Origin: Flavobacterium hibisci
GTDB lineage: Bacteria; Bacteroidota; Bacteroidia; Flavobacteriales; Flavobacteriaceae
Direction: 5' to 3'
DNA: 64,000 nucleotides
Assembly (NCBI RefSeq): GCF_020026925.1
Contig: NZ_JAIQDW010000001.1
Coordinates: 496,001-560,000 of the forward strand
Part shown: in pieces, positions 1-8,877 of the stretch
Numbering within the stretch: position 1 is the first letter of the stretch
Layout of the letters: every line of letters starts with the position of its first letter
Made by a program: the position numbers and the translations under genes
Notes under the pieces: generated by a model
The model's database searches: none
What the model was told of the DNA's origin: nothing
The model's input: the letters and a program-made list of their open reading frames with translations, nothing else

Positions 1-977
1 TCCACCAAAAGCGTATATTTTACTCCTTTCGGGAAGCTTTTTGCTGCTTCTTCAATTAGTTTTTTGGAATTATTGATTACGTCACGGGCATTAGATCCTG
101 GAGTCTGGCTGATTGCCATCGCTGCAGATTCTACACCGTTTGTTTTAATCGTTGAAGCATAACTTAAAGAGCCTAATTCAACTTTGGCAACATCTTTCAA
201 TCGAAGCATTTGCCCATTGCCAACGGATTTGATCACAATATCTTCAAACTCTTTTGGACTGGTCAGACGACCTTTGTATTTGATTACATATTGAAAAGCC
301 TGATTACCGTTTTCACCAAATTTACCCGGAGCGGCTTCAATATTCTGTTCTGCCAAAGCTGCTGAAATATCACTTGGAATCAGTTTGTATTGCTGCATGA
401 TATCTGGTTTCAGCCAGATTCTCATCGAGTAATCTTTGGCACCAAAAACCGTTACATCCCCCACCCCAACTACACGCTGGATTTGAGGAACAAGATTAAT
501 CTTTGCATAATTTTGAAGAAAGGTCTGATCATACGTTTTATCGTCACTATACAACGAAAAAATCAACAAATTACTACTTTGACTTTTCGTAACTGTTACA
601 CCTGCCTGAGTTACCTCTACGGGTAATAAACTCGTTGCTCTTGAAACCCTGTTCTGAACGTTTACCGCTGCTAAATCAGGATTTGTCCCTACTTTGAAGT
701 ATATTTTGATAGAAGCATTTCCGTCATTGGTTGCTGTAGAAGTCATGTAAGTCATGTTTTCTACACCATTGATTTGTTCTTCTAACGGAATAACAATACT
801 TTTCAAAACCACATCAGCATTAGCTCCTGTATAACTTGCCGATACGTTTACTGTAGGAGGGGCAATATCCGGATATTGAGAAATAGGCAGCTCCACAAGA
901 CCTAAAACCCCCAAAATGACAATAATAACCGATATTACGGTAGAAAGTACCGGTCTTTGTATAAATATTTTAAACAT
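1..977 (-). CDS. RND efflux pump inner-membrane transporter, N-terminal part (partial)
   Basis: This is the N-terminal 325 or so residues of an AcrB/MexB-type proton-driven drug exporter; families of this type are about 1,050 residues, so two thirds lie beyond the window edge. The protein begins MFKIFIQRPVLSTVIS, the usual amphipathic start and first membrane helix of HAE1-family RND pumps. It continues with the periplasmic porter stretch (SQYPDIAPPTVNVSASY, then an LLPVEVTQAGV segment). The start is the ATG at 975-977, six bases after the adaptor stop codon, so the two genes are co-transcribed. An outer-membrane factor gene would be expected beyond position 1. Substrate cannot be told from this fragment. 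Confidence 0.93.
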   Translation of the reverse strand, partial: MFKIFIQRPVLSTVISVIIVILGVLGLVELPISQYPDIAPPTVNVSASYTGANADVVLKSIVIPLEEQINGVENMTYMTSTATNDGNASIKIYFKVGTNPDLAAVNVQNRVSRATSLLPVEVTQAGVTVTKSQSSNLLIFSLYSDDKTYDQTFLQNYAKINLVPQIQRVVGVGDVTVFGAKDYSMRIWLKPDIMQQYKLIPSDISAALAEQNIEAAPGKFGENGNQAFQYVIKYKGRLTSPKEFEDIVIKSVGNGQMLRLKDVAKVELGSLSYASTIKTNGVESAAMAISQTPGSNARDVINNSKKLIEEAAKSFPKGVKYTLLV

Positions 978-983
978 CTTTTT

Positions 984-2144
984 TTATTTTAAGTCGGCAT
1001 AAACCGTTTCTGCACTCACATTATTTGCTTTAATCTCAGTTCCTTCTTTAAGTGAGGCAACTCCTTCTAGCACAATCTGATCGCCAGGTTTTAAACCGCT
1101 TGTTATTACATAATAATTACCGGCTGTATTTTCAAGTTTGGTAATATTCACGTTTTTCGTTTTTCTGTCTTTTCCCACAGTAACAGCAAAAATCTTATCC
1201 TGAAGTTCGAATGTAGCACTCTGAGGAACAATTATTCCTTCTTTAATAACATTTGGAATTCGCACTGTCGTACTGCTTCCGCTTCTGATAATCCCTTTTG
1301 GATTTGGAAAACGTGCTCTTATATTTACTGTACCTGTTTCGGTATTAATTAATCCGTTTACGGTTTCAATCCTTCCTTTTTCGTCATAAGTAGTGCCATC
1401 AGAAAGCACTAAAGAAACTTCAGGCATTTTTTTGATTTTTTGTGCTAATGGAGCTCCTGAATCCTCTTGGGTAAAGTTCAAAAGAATTTTTTCATTCAAA
1501 GCAAAATAAGCATATACATTCCCTATGCTTGAAACCGTTGTCATTGGCTCCGCTGTTGCTGAACTTACGAGGCTTCCTAAACGAAAAGGTATTGAACCTA
1601 CAACACCACTCACCGGACTTGTAACGGTTGTATATCCTAAATTAACTTTGGCATTAACCAAAGCTGCATTTGCCTGAGCTAAACTGGCCATTGCAGACTC
1701 ATAGTTATATTGTGCAGATTCAAGTTCATATTTACTGATAATTCCTTTTTCAACTAAAGGCTTTACCTTATTTACGGCCAATTTTGCTGTACTTACTTCT
1801 GCCTGGGCACTTTTTACACTTGCAGAAGCCGTACGGACCTGCTGTTCATATTCCGGTGCACTAATTTTAAATAAAGCCTGGCCTGCTTTAACAACAGCAC
1901 CTTCATCTACAAATATTTTATCGATGTAACCTTCAACTCTTGGCCGGATTTCAATATTTTGTTGTCCCTGAATACTGGCCGGGAAATCTGTATATAATGT
2001 TGCTGATTCTGGCTGTAAAGTCATCGTTTTATATTCTTTAACTTGCGGTGCTCCTCCTCCCTGAGCTGACTTATCATCTTTTTTACCGCATGATGCGATA
2101 ACTACTGATGCTATGAGAATGCTTAAAAATGATTGCTTGTTCAT
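984..2144 (-). CDS. RND efflux pump periplasmic adaptor lipoprotein (AcrA/MexA type)
   Basis: Membrane-fusion protein that bridges the inner-membrane RND pump and an outer-membrane channel. The 386-residue length is typical. A lipoprotein signal is visible, with lipobox IASC and Cys19 as the lipidated residue. A barrel-sandwich (lipoyl-like) segment follows (GYIDKIFVDEGAVVKAGQAL), then a coiled-coil hairpin rich in Ala, Lys and Glu near residues 100-165, then beta-barrel and membrane-proximal domains. The gene lies directly upstream of the RND transporter with a 6-bp gap, so it is the first gene of the operon. The upstream region, shared with the divergent LytS gene, carries two dyad-symmetric sequences that could be operators. 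Confidence 0.93.
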   Translation of the reverse strand: MNKQSFLSILIASVVIASCGKKDDKSAQGGGAPQVKEYKTMTLQPESATLYTDFPASIQGQQNIEIRPRVEGYIDKIFVDEGAVVKAGQALFKISAPEYEQQVRTASASVKSAQAEVSTAKLAVNKVKPLVEKGIISKYELESAQYNYESAMASLAQANAALVNAKVNLGYTTVTSPVSGVVGSIPFRLGSLVSSATAEPMTTVSSIGNVYAYFALNEKILLNFTQEDSGAPLAQKIKKMPEVSLVLSDGTTYDEKGRIETVNGLINTETGTVNIRARFPNPKGIIRSGSSTTVRIPNVIKEGIIVPQSATFELQDKIFAVTVGKDRKTKNVNITKLENTAGNYYVITSGLKPGDQIVLEGVASLKEGTEIKANNVSAETVYADLK

Positions 2145-2277
2145 TGTAATAAATGTGAAATTATCGATTATAGACTGGTAAAATTAAATAAAATAAAAGG
2201 TACGAAAATTTTTCAATAGACGAAGACCTGTGTACAATCGATAGAGATAAGCTTACACCCGATGGATGTTTTCAAAG

Positions 2278-2297
2278 AATTAAACAAGTGTTTAATT
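2278..2297. promoter_or_regulatory. Perfect 9-bp-arm palindrome, candidate operator
   Basis: AATTAAACA, a two-base centre AG, and TGTTTAATT form a perfect inverted repeat in the divergent region between the efflux adaptor (starts 2144) and the LytS kinase gene (starts 2410). Its size fits a dimeric helix-turn-helix regulator. No cognate regulator is identifiable in the window, so the function is inferred from symmetry and position only. Confidence 0.4.
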
Positions 2298-2320
2298 TTT
2301 TCTCATCGGCTCTAAAATGC

Positions 2321-2362
2321 TTTTTAAGGATTGTAACACTGTGTTGAGCGATTCCTTAAAAA
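2321..2362. promoter_or_regulatory. Long dyad upstream of lytS (hairpin or operator)
   Basis: TTTTTAAGGA and TCCTTAAAAA are perfect 10-base arms around a 22-base centre that itself contains AACAC and GTGTT. The element sits 48 bp before the LytS start codon. It could be an operator or a structured 5' leader. It lacks a GC-rich stem, so a strong terminator is unlikely. Confidence 0.35.
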
Positions 2363-2409
2363 TAGTATGTATATTAAATGTAATATTGCCATAATAAATC
2401 ATAATTTCA

Positions 2410-3459
2410 ATGGCACCAAATTTTTTCAGACCCTATTTATTTGCTGGATTGCACGTCCTCGGCTGGTTACTTTTGGGGTTTATTATGCTATTTTACATTC
2501 CGCTTACATGGAAAGTTATTCTTCCGCCCGAATTTTGGCTCTGGCAGATTATTATCCTGATTCTGTTGATTTTTTTATTTTATTCTAATGCGAAAATCGT
2601 AGTTCCGAAAACCATTATCAAAAATAATACATCTCCCTATTTGGCCTGGACCTTCCTGACAATTTTCGTTATGCAGCTTATCGCTTATTTGTATTCTTCT
2701 CAAACAGATGTGCATACAAAAGTGAGCCGGGTTTTAGGTTTTACAAAATACAGAAATCCTTATTTTGATAACTACGTTTTTATGCTTACCCTGCTTGTAT
2801 TGGGAATTAGTACCAGTTGGGCAATGCTGCAATACTGGCAAAAAGCGGCTCAGCATAAACAAAAGTTGGAACAGGATAAAACTATGGCAGAACTTGCAAT
2901 GCTGAAGGCACAAATAAATCCGCATTTTTTCTTTAATTCCTTAAACAGTATTTATTCACTCACTTATTCAAATATTGATGATTCAAGAAATGCATTGCAC
3001 ACCTTGAGCCGAATGATGCGCTATTTGCTTTACAGCACCGAAGGTGAAAGAACTACATTGCTTAAAGAAGTGGAATTCCTTAAGGATTTTATCGCCTTAA
3101 TGAAACTTCGCGCCAATAAAAAATTAAATATTATTACAGAAATACCAGAAAAACTAAACGACTACCCCATCGTACCAATGTTATTATTACCTTTAGTAGA
3201 AAATGCTTTTAAACATGGGATACATGCAACTGAAAAAAGCGAAATTATCATAACATTAAAACAAAATGGCACCAATCTGACATTTGAAGTACTTAATACT
3301 TTTTTCGAAAAAACATTTAATACTGAACCTGGCGGAATTGGTTTAACGAATACAAAACGAAGGCTACAACTTATTTATCCACATAAACACGCTATAAATT
3401 GCGGTGTCAATAAAGACGGGAAATATGAAGTTGAACTACAGATAACTTTAGAACAATGA
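2410..3459 (+). CDS. LytS-type sensor histidine kinase
   Basis: Membrane sensor kinase of the LytS/YehU family that should phosphorylate the LytTR regulator encoded next. About four membrane helices occupy residues 8-145. A short coiled linker precedes the His_kinase box KAQINPHFFFNSLNS, with His172 as the probable phosphorylated residue. The N-box LPLVENAFKHG and a C-terminal GIGLTNTKRR segment belong to the HATPase domain. The 349-residue length is normal for the family. The stop overlaps the start of the regulator gene (ATGA overlap), showing translational coupling. The gene diverges from the RND pump operon, so pump control is possible, but the sequence does not prove it. Confidence 0.93.
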   Translation: MAPNFFRPYLFAGLHVLGWLLLGFIMLFYIPLTWKVILPPEFWLWQIIILILLIFLFYSNAKIVVPKTIIKNNTSPYLAWTFLTIFVMQLIAYLYSSQTDVHTKVSRVLGFTKYRNPYFDNYVFMLTLLVLGISTSWAMLQYWQKAAQHKQKLEQDKTMAELAMLKAQINPHFFFNSLNSIYSLTYSNIDDSRNALHTLSRMMRYLLYSTEGERTTLLKEVEFLKDFIALMKLRANKKLNIITEIPEKLNDYPIVPMLLLPLVENAFKHGIHATEKSEIIITLKQNGTNLTFEVLNTFFEKTFNTEPGGIGLTNTKRRLQLIYPHKHAINCGVNKDGKYEVELQITLEQ

Positions 3460-4187
3460 CAGTACTAAATTGCATAGCGGTAGATGATGAACCATTGGCC
3501 TTAAAACTGGTCGAAACTTTTATTGAGCAAACCCCTTTTTTACAATTAAGCTGCAGCTGTGACAATGCTGTTGAAGCCTTAAGTTTAATTCGCGAAAAAC
3601 AACCGGATATTGTTTTTTTGGATATAAACATGCCTAACCTAAGCGGAATGGAACTGGCAAGACTTTTACAGGAACAGTCGCCACCGATTCCGAAAATAAT
3701 TTTCACAACTGCCTATAATCATTATGCAATTGAAGGCTATAAAGTAAATGCAGTCGATTATCTTTTAAAACCTTTTAGTTACGAAGAGTTTTTACGTGCT
3801 TCCAACAAAGTCCTGCAAATAACTGAGGAATCTTCAAATCACTACCAGCACATTGCAACTGACGATGATTTTTTCTTTTTAAAAGTTGAATATCAATGGG
3901 TAAGGATTTCTTTAAAAGATGTGTTGTATATTGAAAGTTTAAAAGACTATGTAAAAGTTCATCTTCTTGATTCTGATAAAACCGTACTATCTCTTATCTC
4001 TTTAAAAGCTTTGGAAGAAAAGCTACCCTCTGCAAAGTTTATGAGAATCCATCGTTCGTTTATTGTTTCACTTGACAAAATAAACAGCATAAGTAAAAAT
4101 TCGATTTTTATTGGAAAAACTGAAATTACTGTTGGAGAACAATACAAAGAAGCGTTTAAAACCATTGTAGACAGATGGTTAAAATAA
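3456..4187 (+). CDS. LytTR-family response regulator
   Basis: DNA-binding response regulator with a receiver domain at about residues 4-120 and a LytTR DNA-binding domain at about 145-243. The receiver shows the acidic pair DDE near residues 10-12, the phosphoacceptor Asp56 in VFLDINMPN, and the Lys of LLKPF. The LytTR part contains the typical IESLKDYVKVH and FMRIHRSFIVSLDKI segments. It partners the LytS kinase just upstream, whose stop codon it overlaps. LytTR proteins usually bind spaced direct repeats. Its targets here are unknown; the divergent efflux operon is the closest candidate. Confidence 0.94.
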   Translation: MTVLNCIAVDDEPLALKLVETFIEQTPFLQLSCSCDNAVEALSLIREKQPDIVFLDINMPNLSGMELARLLQEQSPPIPKIIFTTAYNHYAIEGYKVNAVDYLLKPFSYEEFLRASNKVLQITEESSNHYQHIATDDDFFFLKVEYQWVRISLKDVLYIESLKDYVKVHLLDSDKTVLSLISLKALEEKLPSAKFMRIHRSFIVSLDKINSISKNSIFIGKTEITVGEQYKEAFKTIVDRWLK

Positions 4188-4199
4188 AACAAAATAATA

Positions 4200-4493
4200 A
4201 TGAAAAAAAGATCAAATAAATATTATCTCACATTAAGCTTAAAAGAATATGCGAATGGCGAAACAGCGCCCGCAAAAGAACTTGGAATTGAATTTGAAAA
4301 CCACGACGAAATATTTAGCATTATTGAAAAAATGAATGCTAAAAATTTATTTGAAAGCGAGTCTGAAGCAACACAATTTGCATTGGGTTTAAAACTATTT
4401 GGGGAGATAAAACTAAAACACAGAAATAATCCTCTTTTTGATGAAATGAATGAAGTATTTCCTGTTTTCATGAAAAAACTAAAAAGCTTATAA
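4200..4493 (+). CDS. DUF3861 domain protein
   Basis: A 97-residue soluble acidic protein that I recognise as the DUF3861 family: an N-terminal YYLTLSLKEYANG strand, the FENHDEIFSIIEKMNAKNLF core, then EATQFALGLKLFGEI and a C-terminal FMKKLKSL. Family function is unknown. It starts 12 bp after the LytTR regulator stop and is probably in the same transcript. No signal peptide or membrane segment is present, so it is cytoplasmic. Confidence 0.8.
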   Translation: MKKRSNKYYLTLSLKEYANGETAPAKELGIEFENHDEIFSIIEKMNAKNLFESESEATQFALGLKLFGEIKLKHRNNPLFDEMNEVFPVFMKKLKSL

Positions 4494-4545
4494 GAAATAA
4501 AATTAGCTGCTGAAATAATTTCACACATCTCAAGCTAATTAACTA

Positions 4546-4581
4546 TTTGATAACATTTAAGTTATGATCTATTTATATTTG
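4546..4581 (+). promoter_or_regulatory. Bacteroidota-type promoter for the GH1 gene
   Basis: TTTG at 4546-4549 and TATATTTG at 4574-4581 match the Bacteroidota -33 (TTTG) and -7 (TAnnTTTG) boxes. The 24-base spacing is slightly longer than usual. Transcription would start near 4588, giving a leader of about 130 bases before the GH1 start at 4722. The leader contains a 27-codon open frame (4610-4693) of unknown significance. Confidence 0.5.
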
Positions 4582-4721
4582 TTTTTTTATTTTGAATAAA
4601 ACAAATAGTATGAAATTCTTTAGCTTAAAATTTTTGGTTTCCATTAAAGAATGGCTTTTTCTAAGAGCTATGCATTCATCATTTATTCATTAATTTTCAA
4701 AATAAAAGAAAATACATTTGA

Positions 4722-6092
4722 ATGAATAAATTAGAGAAGTCATTTTTAAATAAAGACCAATTTGGTCATGATTTTTTGTGGGGTGTTTCTACTGCCGCTT
4801 TTCAAATAGAAGGTGCTCATGATAAAGATGGAAAAGGTCCATCAATCTGGGATGTTTTTACCAGCCAAAAAGGTAAAATCAAAAACGGGCATCATGCCAT
4901 TAATGCATGTGATTTTTATAATTGTTATAAAGATGATATTCATTTAATCAGAGAATTAAATATCCCTAACTTCAGATTTTCTCTTAGTTGGTCGAGAATC
5001 ATGCCTACTGGTCTTCATCCGGTAAATCAATCAGGAATAGATTATTACAATAAAGTAATTGATTTTTTACTTGAATGCGGAATCGAACCCTGGGTAACCC
5101 TGTATCACTGGGATTTACCACATGCACTTGAAGTAAAAGGCGGATGGACTAACAGAGAATGTGCGTTATGGTTTTCAGATTATGCCGAAGTATGTGCGAA
5201 GCATTTTGGAGACAGGGTAAAAAACTGGATGGTCATCAATGAACCTTCTGTTTTTACTGGTGCAGGGTATTTTCTTGGTATCCATGCTCCGGGAAAAAAA
5301 GGTATAACCAATTATTTGAAAGCTATACATCATGTAACATTAGCAACCGTTGCCGGTGCAAAAAAACTAAGGCAATACATTCCTGATGCTAATATTGGTA
5401 CTACGTTTTCGTGTACACATATTGAACCATTTTCAGATAAATCTGCAGATATTCAGGCTGCAAAGCGAGTTGACACATTATTAAACAGAACTTTCATAGA
5501 GCCAATTTTAGGACTTGGATATCCACAGGATGATCTTCCGGTTCTTAAAAAAATTAATAATTATATTCAGGGTGATGATCTCGATCATTTAGCTTTTGAC
5601 TTTGATTTTATTGGTATTCAATGTTATACACGTGAAATTGTAAAAGCATCATTACTGACACCATACATTGGAGCCGAATTAGTAAGCGCTGAGAAAAGAA
5701 ATGTAATATCGACCGAAATGGGCTGGGAAATTTACCCGGCAGCACTCTATCATATCCTGCAAAAATTTAATTCATATGATGGGATAAAAAAAATTATAAT
5801 TACAGAAAATGGAGCCGCATTCCCTGATACAGTGGTAAATGGAAAAGTATATGATATTAAACGAACACATTATATACAAGATCATTTAGAGCAATTACTT
5901 AAAGCAAAGAAAGAAGGCTGTAAAGTTGACGGATATTTTGTGTGGAGTCTTACTGATAATTTTGAATGGGCTGAAGGTTATAATGCAAGGTTTGGATTAA
6001 TCTACGTTGATTTTGAAACTCAAAAGAGAACTATTAAACAATCTGGAATTTGGTTTCGTGACTTTTTAGAAAATGGTACAGAAATTATATAA
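4722..6092 (+). CDS. GH1 family beta-glucosidase
   Basis: Retaining beta-glycosidase of family GH1, most likely hydrolysing beta-linked glucosides or similar disaccharides in the cytoplasm, since no signal peptide is seen. Family hallmarks are present: FLWGVSTAAFQIEGA near residues 18-32, WSRIMPTG near 90-97, the acid/base Glu174 in VINEPS, and the nucleophile Glu362 in IITENGAA. The C-terminal NFEWAEGYNARFGL is the usual aglycone-site signature. At 456 residues it is full length. It appears to be a single gene driven by the promoter at 4546-4581; exact substrate specificity cannot be read from sequence. Confidence 0.95.
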   Translation: MNKLEKSFLNKDQFGHDFLWGVSTAAFQIEGAHDKDGKGPSIWDVFTSQKGKIKNGHHAINACDFYNCYKDDIHLIRELNIPNFRFSLSWSRIMPTGLHPVNQSGIDYYNKVIDFLLECGIEPWVTLYHWDLPHALEVKGGWTNRECALWFSDYAEVCAKHFGDRVKNWMVINEPSVFTGAGYFLGIHAPGKKGITNYLKAIHHVTLATVAGAKKLRQYIPDANIGTTFSCTHIEPFSDKSADIQAAKRVDTLLNRTFIEPILGLGYPQDDLPVLKKINNYIQGDDLDHLAFDFDFIGIQCYTREIVKASLLTPYIGAELVSAEKRNVISTEMGWEIYPAALYHILQKFNSYDGIKKIIITENGAAFPDTVVNGKVYDIKRTHYIQDHLEQLLKAKKEGCKVDGYFVWSLTDNFEWAEGYNARFGLIYVDFETQKRTIKQSGIWFRDFLENGTEII

Positions 6093-6165
6093 CCAAGCCA
6101 GTAAATTATATAATACAGTAAATCTGATTCATTCTTAAATTTATTTTTACTTAAACTAAGAATGA

Positions 6166-6564
6166 ATGGATACATCATCACAAATCTTCTGGCTTTTGAT
6201 ATTGGCTATTCCTATTGCATGTGTTAGTTGGACAGTTACTCACGAAGAAGTATTTCGCGAACCCAGAGAGTGGTGTGTGAATCGTTCTCAAAGCGATAAA
6301 AAACTTTTTAAAAGAAAGTTTTTTTATCTCTTCACCTGCGAGTATTGTTTTAGCCACTATATTACATTATTTTTTATAGCTCTTTGCAACTTCAGGCTTT
6401 TATTACCAGACTGGAGGGGCTATATCATTGCGGGATTCTCACTTGTCTTTGTAGCGAACCTATATATGAGTTTTTTTGCACTGCTGAGACAAACCATTAA
6501 AAAAGAAAAAGTTGAAATTAAAAAAATAGAAACTGATACAAATGAATCTAAGGATCAGGCATAA
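6166..6564 (+). CDS. Small membrane protein with CEYC motif
   Basis: A 132-residue protein not assigned to a named family. A hydrophobic helix lies at residues 8-25 and further helices at about 60-78 and 85-105. Between them is the motif FTCEYCFSHY, a CxxC pair facing a membrane helix. This pattern resembles small DUF1360-like membrane proteins that carry a CxYC motif; that link is a suggestion only. The C-terminal tail is charged (Lys/Glu rich) and probably cytoplasmic. It follows the GH1 gene by 73 bp on the same strand and may be read through from it. Confidence 0.65.
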   Translation: MDTSSQIFWLLILAIPIACVSWTVTHEEVFREPREWCVNRSQSDKKLFKRKFFYLFTCEYCFSHYITLFFIALCNFRLLLPDWRGYIIAGFSLVFVANLYMSFFALLRQTIKKEKVEIKKIETDTNESKDQA

Positions 6565-6640
6565 TTAGCACAAAACAACAATTTTTATTAATCAAACAAT
6601 AATATCTTCGCTTTCATTTTTGATTTAAAATCCATTTTTT

Positions 6641-7828
6641 TTAATTATTTTGAATAATAAAATCTGCTTTATCTTCCTTTTTTTGTTTAATATTTTTAAA
6701 ATATTCAGATGGCGATTTTCCGGTGTGCTTAATGAAAGCCCTGAAGCAAGTAGTTCTTGACTTAAAACCTGACCCCCAAGCCATACCCTCCAGAGATAGA
6801 TCTTTCCATTCGGGATCATTAATTTTTTCATTAAAATATTCAATCCTTTTAAGATTTACAAAATCCTGGAAATGAACATGAAATTCTGAATTAATCAAAC
6901 TAGAAAGATGATGTACCGATATGCCGGTTTCGTCAGACAAATCACGAATTACAAAATCTTTTTTTAAAAAAAGCTTTTTTCCTGACAACACATTGTTGAG
7001 TTTTATCAGATATTCTTCTTTTTTTTCGTGAGCCAGTTCTTTTACCAACGGCAGATTATCTTTATTTTCGACAGTTTTTATAAGTTGACAATCATCATTT
7101 ACTACATTATTTTTTTCAAATGACATATCCGAATCATAAAACATTTGTGGTTTAAAATAAAGACAGCCTACAGTAAAAATAAGAACAGAAGACATCAAAA
7201 TACAACATGAAAAATCTGCCATTCCGATATTATTAACTAAAAAGTAATGTACAAAAAGCGTTGAAAATAAAAATAATATCAACAAATTGTAGATTCTTAT
7301 CCATCCTAAATTAGTTTTTAAAAACTGATTCCCTTCATTTTTTTTAAAATCATAATTTAAGATCATCATAGTTTGGCAAAAAGCATACAACAACCAAATT
7401 GTCAAGCTAATTATTGAAAATGGACTTTCTATTTTACTATATAGGAAACTGATTATTTCCAAATTAAAGTAATTTCTAATCCATATAAAAATGGTTAAAC
7501 TGAAATAAAGCAAAAATGGTATAAAATGTAACCAGTCATGTTTTTTAAATAATGTATCTGTAAATAAAATACTTCTTATATATAGAAAAGAAGAAGGTGC
7601 TACAAGAAAAATAAAAGACTTTGTAATAGTAAATAAACTTGGTAAATTTTTAAAAGAATGTACTGATAAATAAAAATTATATATACTTGCAACAGTCAGA
7701 CTTAATAAAAATAATCCCAAAAAAAAGCTTTTACAATATTTTTTTTTTGAAAAAAGAATTAATAGCGAAGTTGCAAAACCAAAGATAATAGCTACGAAAA
7801 AGAAAAGTGAAAGTAGTATATCTATCAT
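6641..7828 (-). CDS. AraC-family regulator with N-terminal membrane sensor region
   Basis: Transcription factor with several predicted membrane helices over roughly the first 220 residues and a C-terminal AraC/XylS DNA-binding domain. The latter is marked by DLSDETGISVHHLSSLIN (first helix-turn-helix) and GFKSRTTCFRAFIKHTGKSPSEYF (second). Such membrane-anchored AraC proteins are common in Flavobacteriia. I chose the ATG at 7826-7828 (MIDILLSLF) because the first membrane helix begins there; an in-frame ATG at 7882 would add a polar 18-residue extension. A promoter fits at 7957-7986. The signal sensed and the targets are unknown. Confidence 0.85.
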   Translation of the reverse strand: MIDILLSLFFFVAIIFGFATSLLILFSKKKYCKSFFLGLFLLSLTVASIYNFYLSVHSFKNLPSLFTITKSFIFLVAPSSFLYIRSILFTDTLFKKHDWLHFIPFLLYFSLTIFIWIRNYFNLEIISFLYSKIESPFSIISLTIWLLYAFCQTMMILNYDFKKNEGNQFLKTNLGWIRIYNLLILFLFSTLFVHYFLVNNIGMADFSCCILMSSVLIFTVGCLYFKPQMFYDSDMSFEKNNVVNDDCQLIKTVENKDNLPLVKELAHEKKEEYLIKLNNVLSGKKLFLKKDFVIRDLSDETGISVHHLSSLINSEFHVHFQDFVNLKRIEYFNEKINDPEWKDLSLEGMAWGSGFKSRTTCFRAFIKHTGKSPSEYFKNIKQKKEDKADFIIQNN

Positions 7829-7956
7829 AACTAATTTATTTTTAACATTTCTTGCTTTATTAAGACAAATTAAAATAATCAATCTAAAATGAATAAAATA
7901 GTTTCAACAACCAATACATTCATAAATTACTAAAAAACAACAACTTAACAACATAT

Positions 7957-7986
7957 CAAAGATAATATTTTTGTTTTAATAACAAA
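7957..7986 (-). promoter_or_regulatory. Bacteroidota-type promoter for the AraC/membrane regulator
   Basis: On the minus strand TTTG (complement of 7983-7986) is followed after 18 bases by TATCTTTG (complement of 7957-7964), a good match to the -33/-7 consensus. Transcription would start near 7950, leaving a leader of about 120 bases before the chosen start at 7828. Confidence 0.55.
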
Positions 7987-8101
7987 ATAAATATTAAAAT
8001 TCTTACTTATTTTTATCATCATATTGCTATTTCTTGTTTTACATCAAATTAAGAAGACTTAAATTATTTCATTATGTTTAATTGAATAATTTAGAAAAGA
8101 A

Positions 8102-8137
8102 AAAAGCTGCATTCACAAAATAATGAATGCAGCTTTT
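8102..8137. terminator. Rho-independent terminator after the cupin gene
   Basis: Perfect 14-base arms AAAAGCTGCATTCA and TGAATGCAGCTTTT around an 8-base loop, lying 111 bp downstream of the cupin gene stop on the minus strand. The A/T flanks allow function in both directions. Confidence 0.75.
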
Positions 8138-8248
8138 AATGATTTTCATCTCCTTTCTCTTAACTCCTCAGAAGATACATATTAGTATTTTATTGTTCAG
8201 ATTTTAAGTTTCAGCCGTATGCAAATTTAGTAGTATCCCTTATAAAAG

Positions 8249-8653
8249 TTAGTGACCCAAAAGATAATATTCTCCATCTGTTACTTTTTCTAACCAGGTT
8301 CCGTGTCCTTTATCGATTTCTGTTATAATGGCAACATAAGAGAACTTTTCAAATGGAGTCGCTCCGTACCAATGTTCAACTCCAGGCAGAATTGTAACTA
8401 CTTCATCTTTAACAAGCATGCGAACTGCATTTCCTCTTTCCTGATAATAGCCAACTCCGTCTTTGACGATAATCATATGCAAGCTTGCATTACTGTGCCA
8501 GTTGCTTCTTGCACAAGGTTCAAAAGTAACTTCTTTAATAACAGTATTTTCAGGATGAATATCACTGCTTTGTTTCTTATAGAAAACCTCGCCCGTCATA
8601 TATGCACTAGGGACTTTTCCTTCTTCGATAACGGCTGAATAATTTGTTGACAT
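8249..8653 (-). CDS. Cupin-domain protein
   Basis: A 134-residue small beta-barrel cupin. The first cupin motif region reads NWHSNASLHMIIVKDGVGYYQERG and the second ILPGVEHWYGATP, with His residues in the places expected for a metal site. Similar small cupins in this phylum are annotated near stress or aldehyde-metabolism genes, often with a carboxymuconolactone decarboxylase. No substrate can be inferred here. It is followed by a strong terminator, and the next gene in the same direction upstream is an AraC regulator 225 bp away, which may control it. Confidence 0.8.
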   Translation of the reverse strand: MSTNYSAVIEEGKVPSAYMTGEVFYKKQSSDIHPENTVIKEVTFEPCARSNWHSNASLHMIIVKDGVGYYQERGNAVRMLVKDEVVTILPGVEHWYGATPFEKFSYVAIITEIDKGHGTWLEKVTDGEYYLLGH

Positions 8654-8877
8654 AAAATTTAGTTATTTTCGGGATTAACTTTATTTGAAACTACATTAGA
8701 CCAACGGTATCAGATCAGAAACTAAGTTTAAGAAAGCCAGAAATTGCTTTATGAAGTATGGTTTTAGATCTGTTATAACTGATATGTGATTACTACTTTA
8801 ATTTCAAAACAAAATTAGATTAATATGCTTTTTGAAAATAACAATATTCAAACAAAAAATTATGAATTTGAAACATT

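Larger units (their letters stand above)
7829..8248. other. 420-bp gene-free stretch
   Basis: Very AT-rich. It holds a minus-strand promoter for the AraC gene (7957-7986) and a strong hairpin terminator behind the cupin gene (8102-8137). No additional open frame with coding character was found. Confidence 0.6.
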
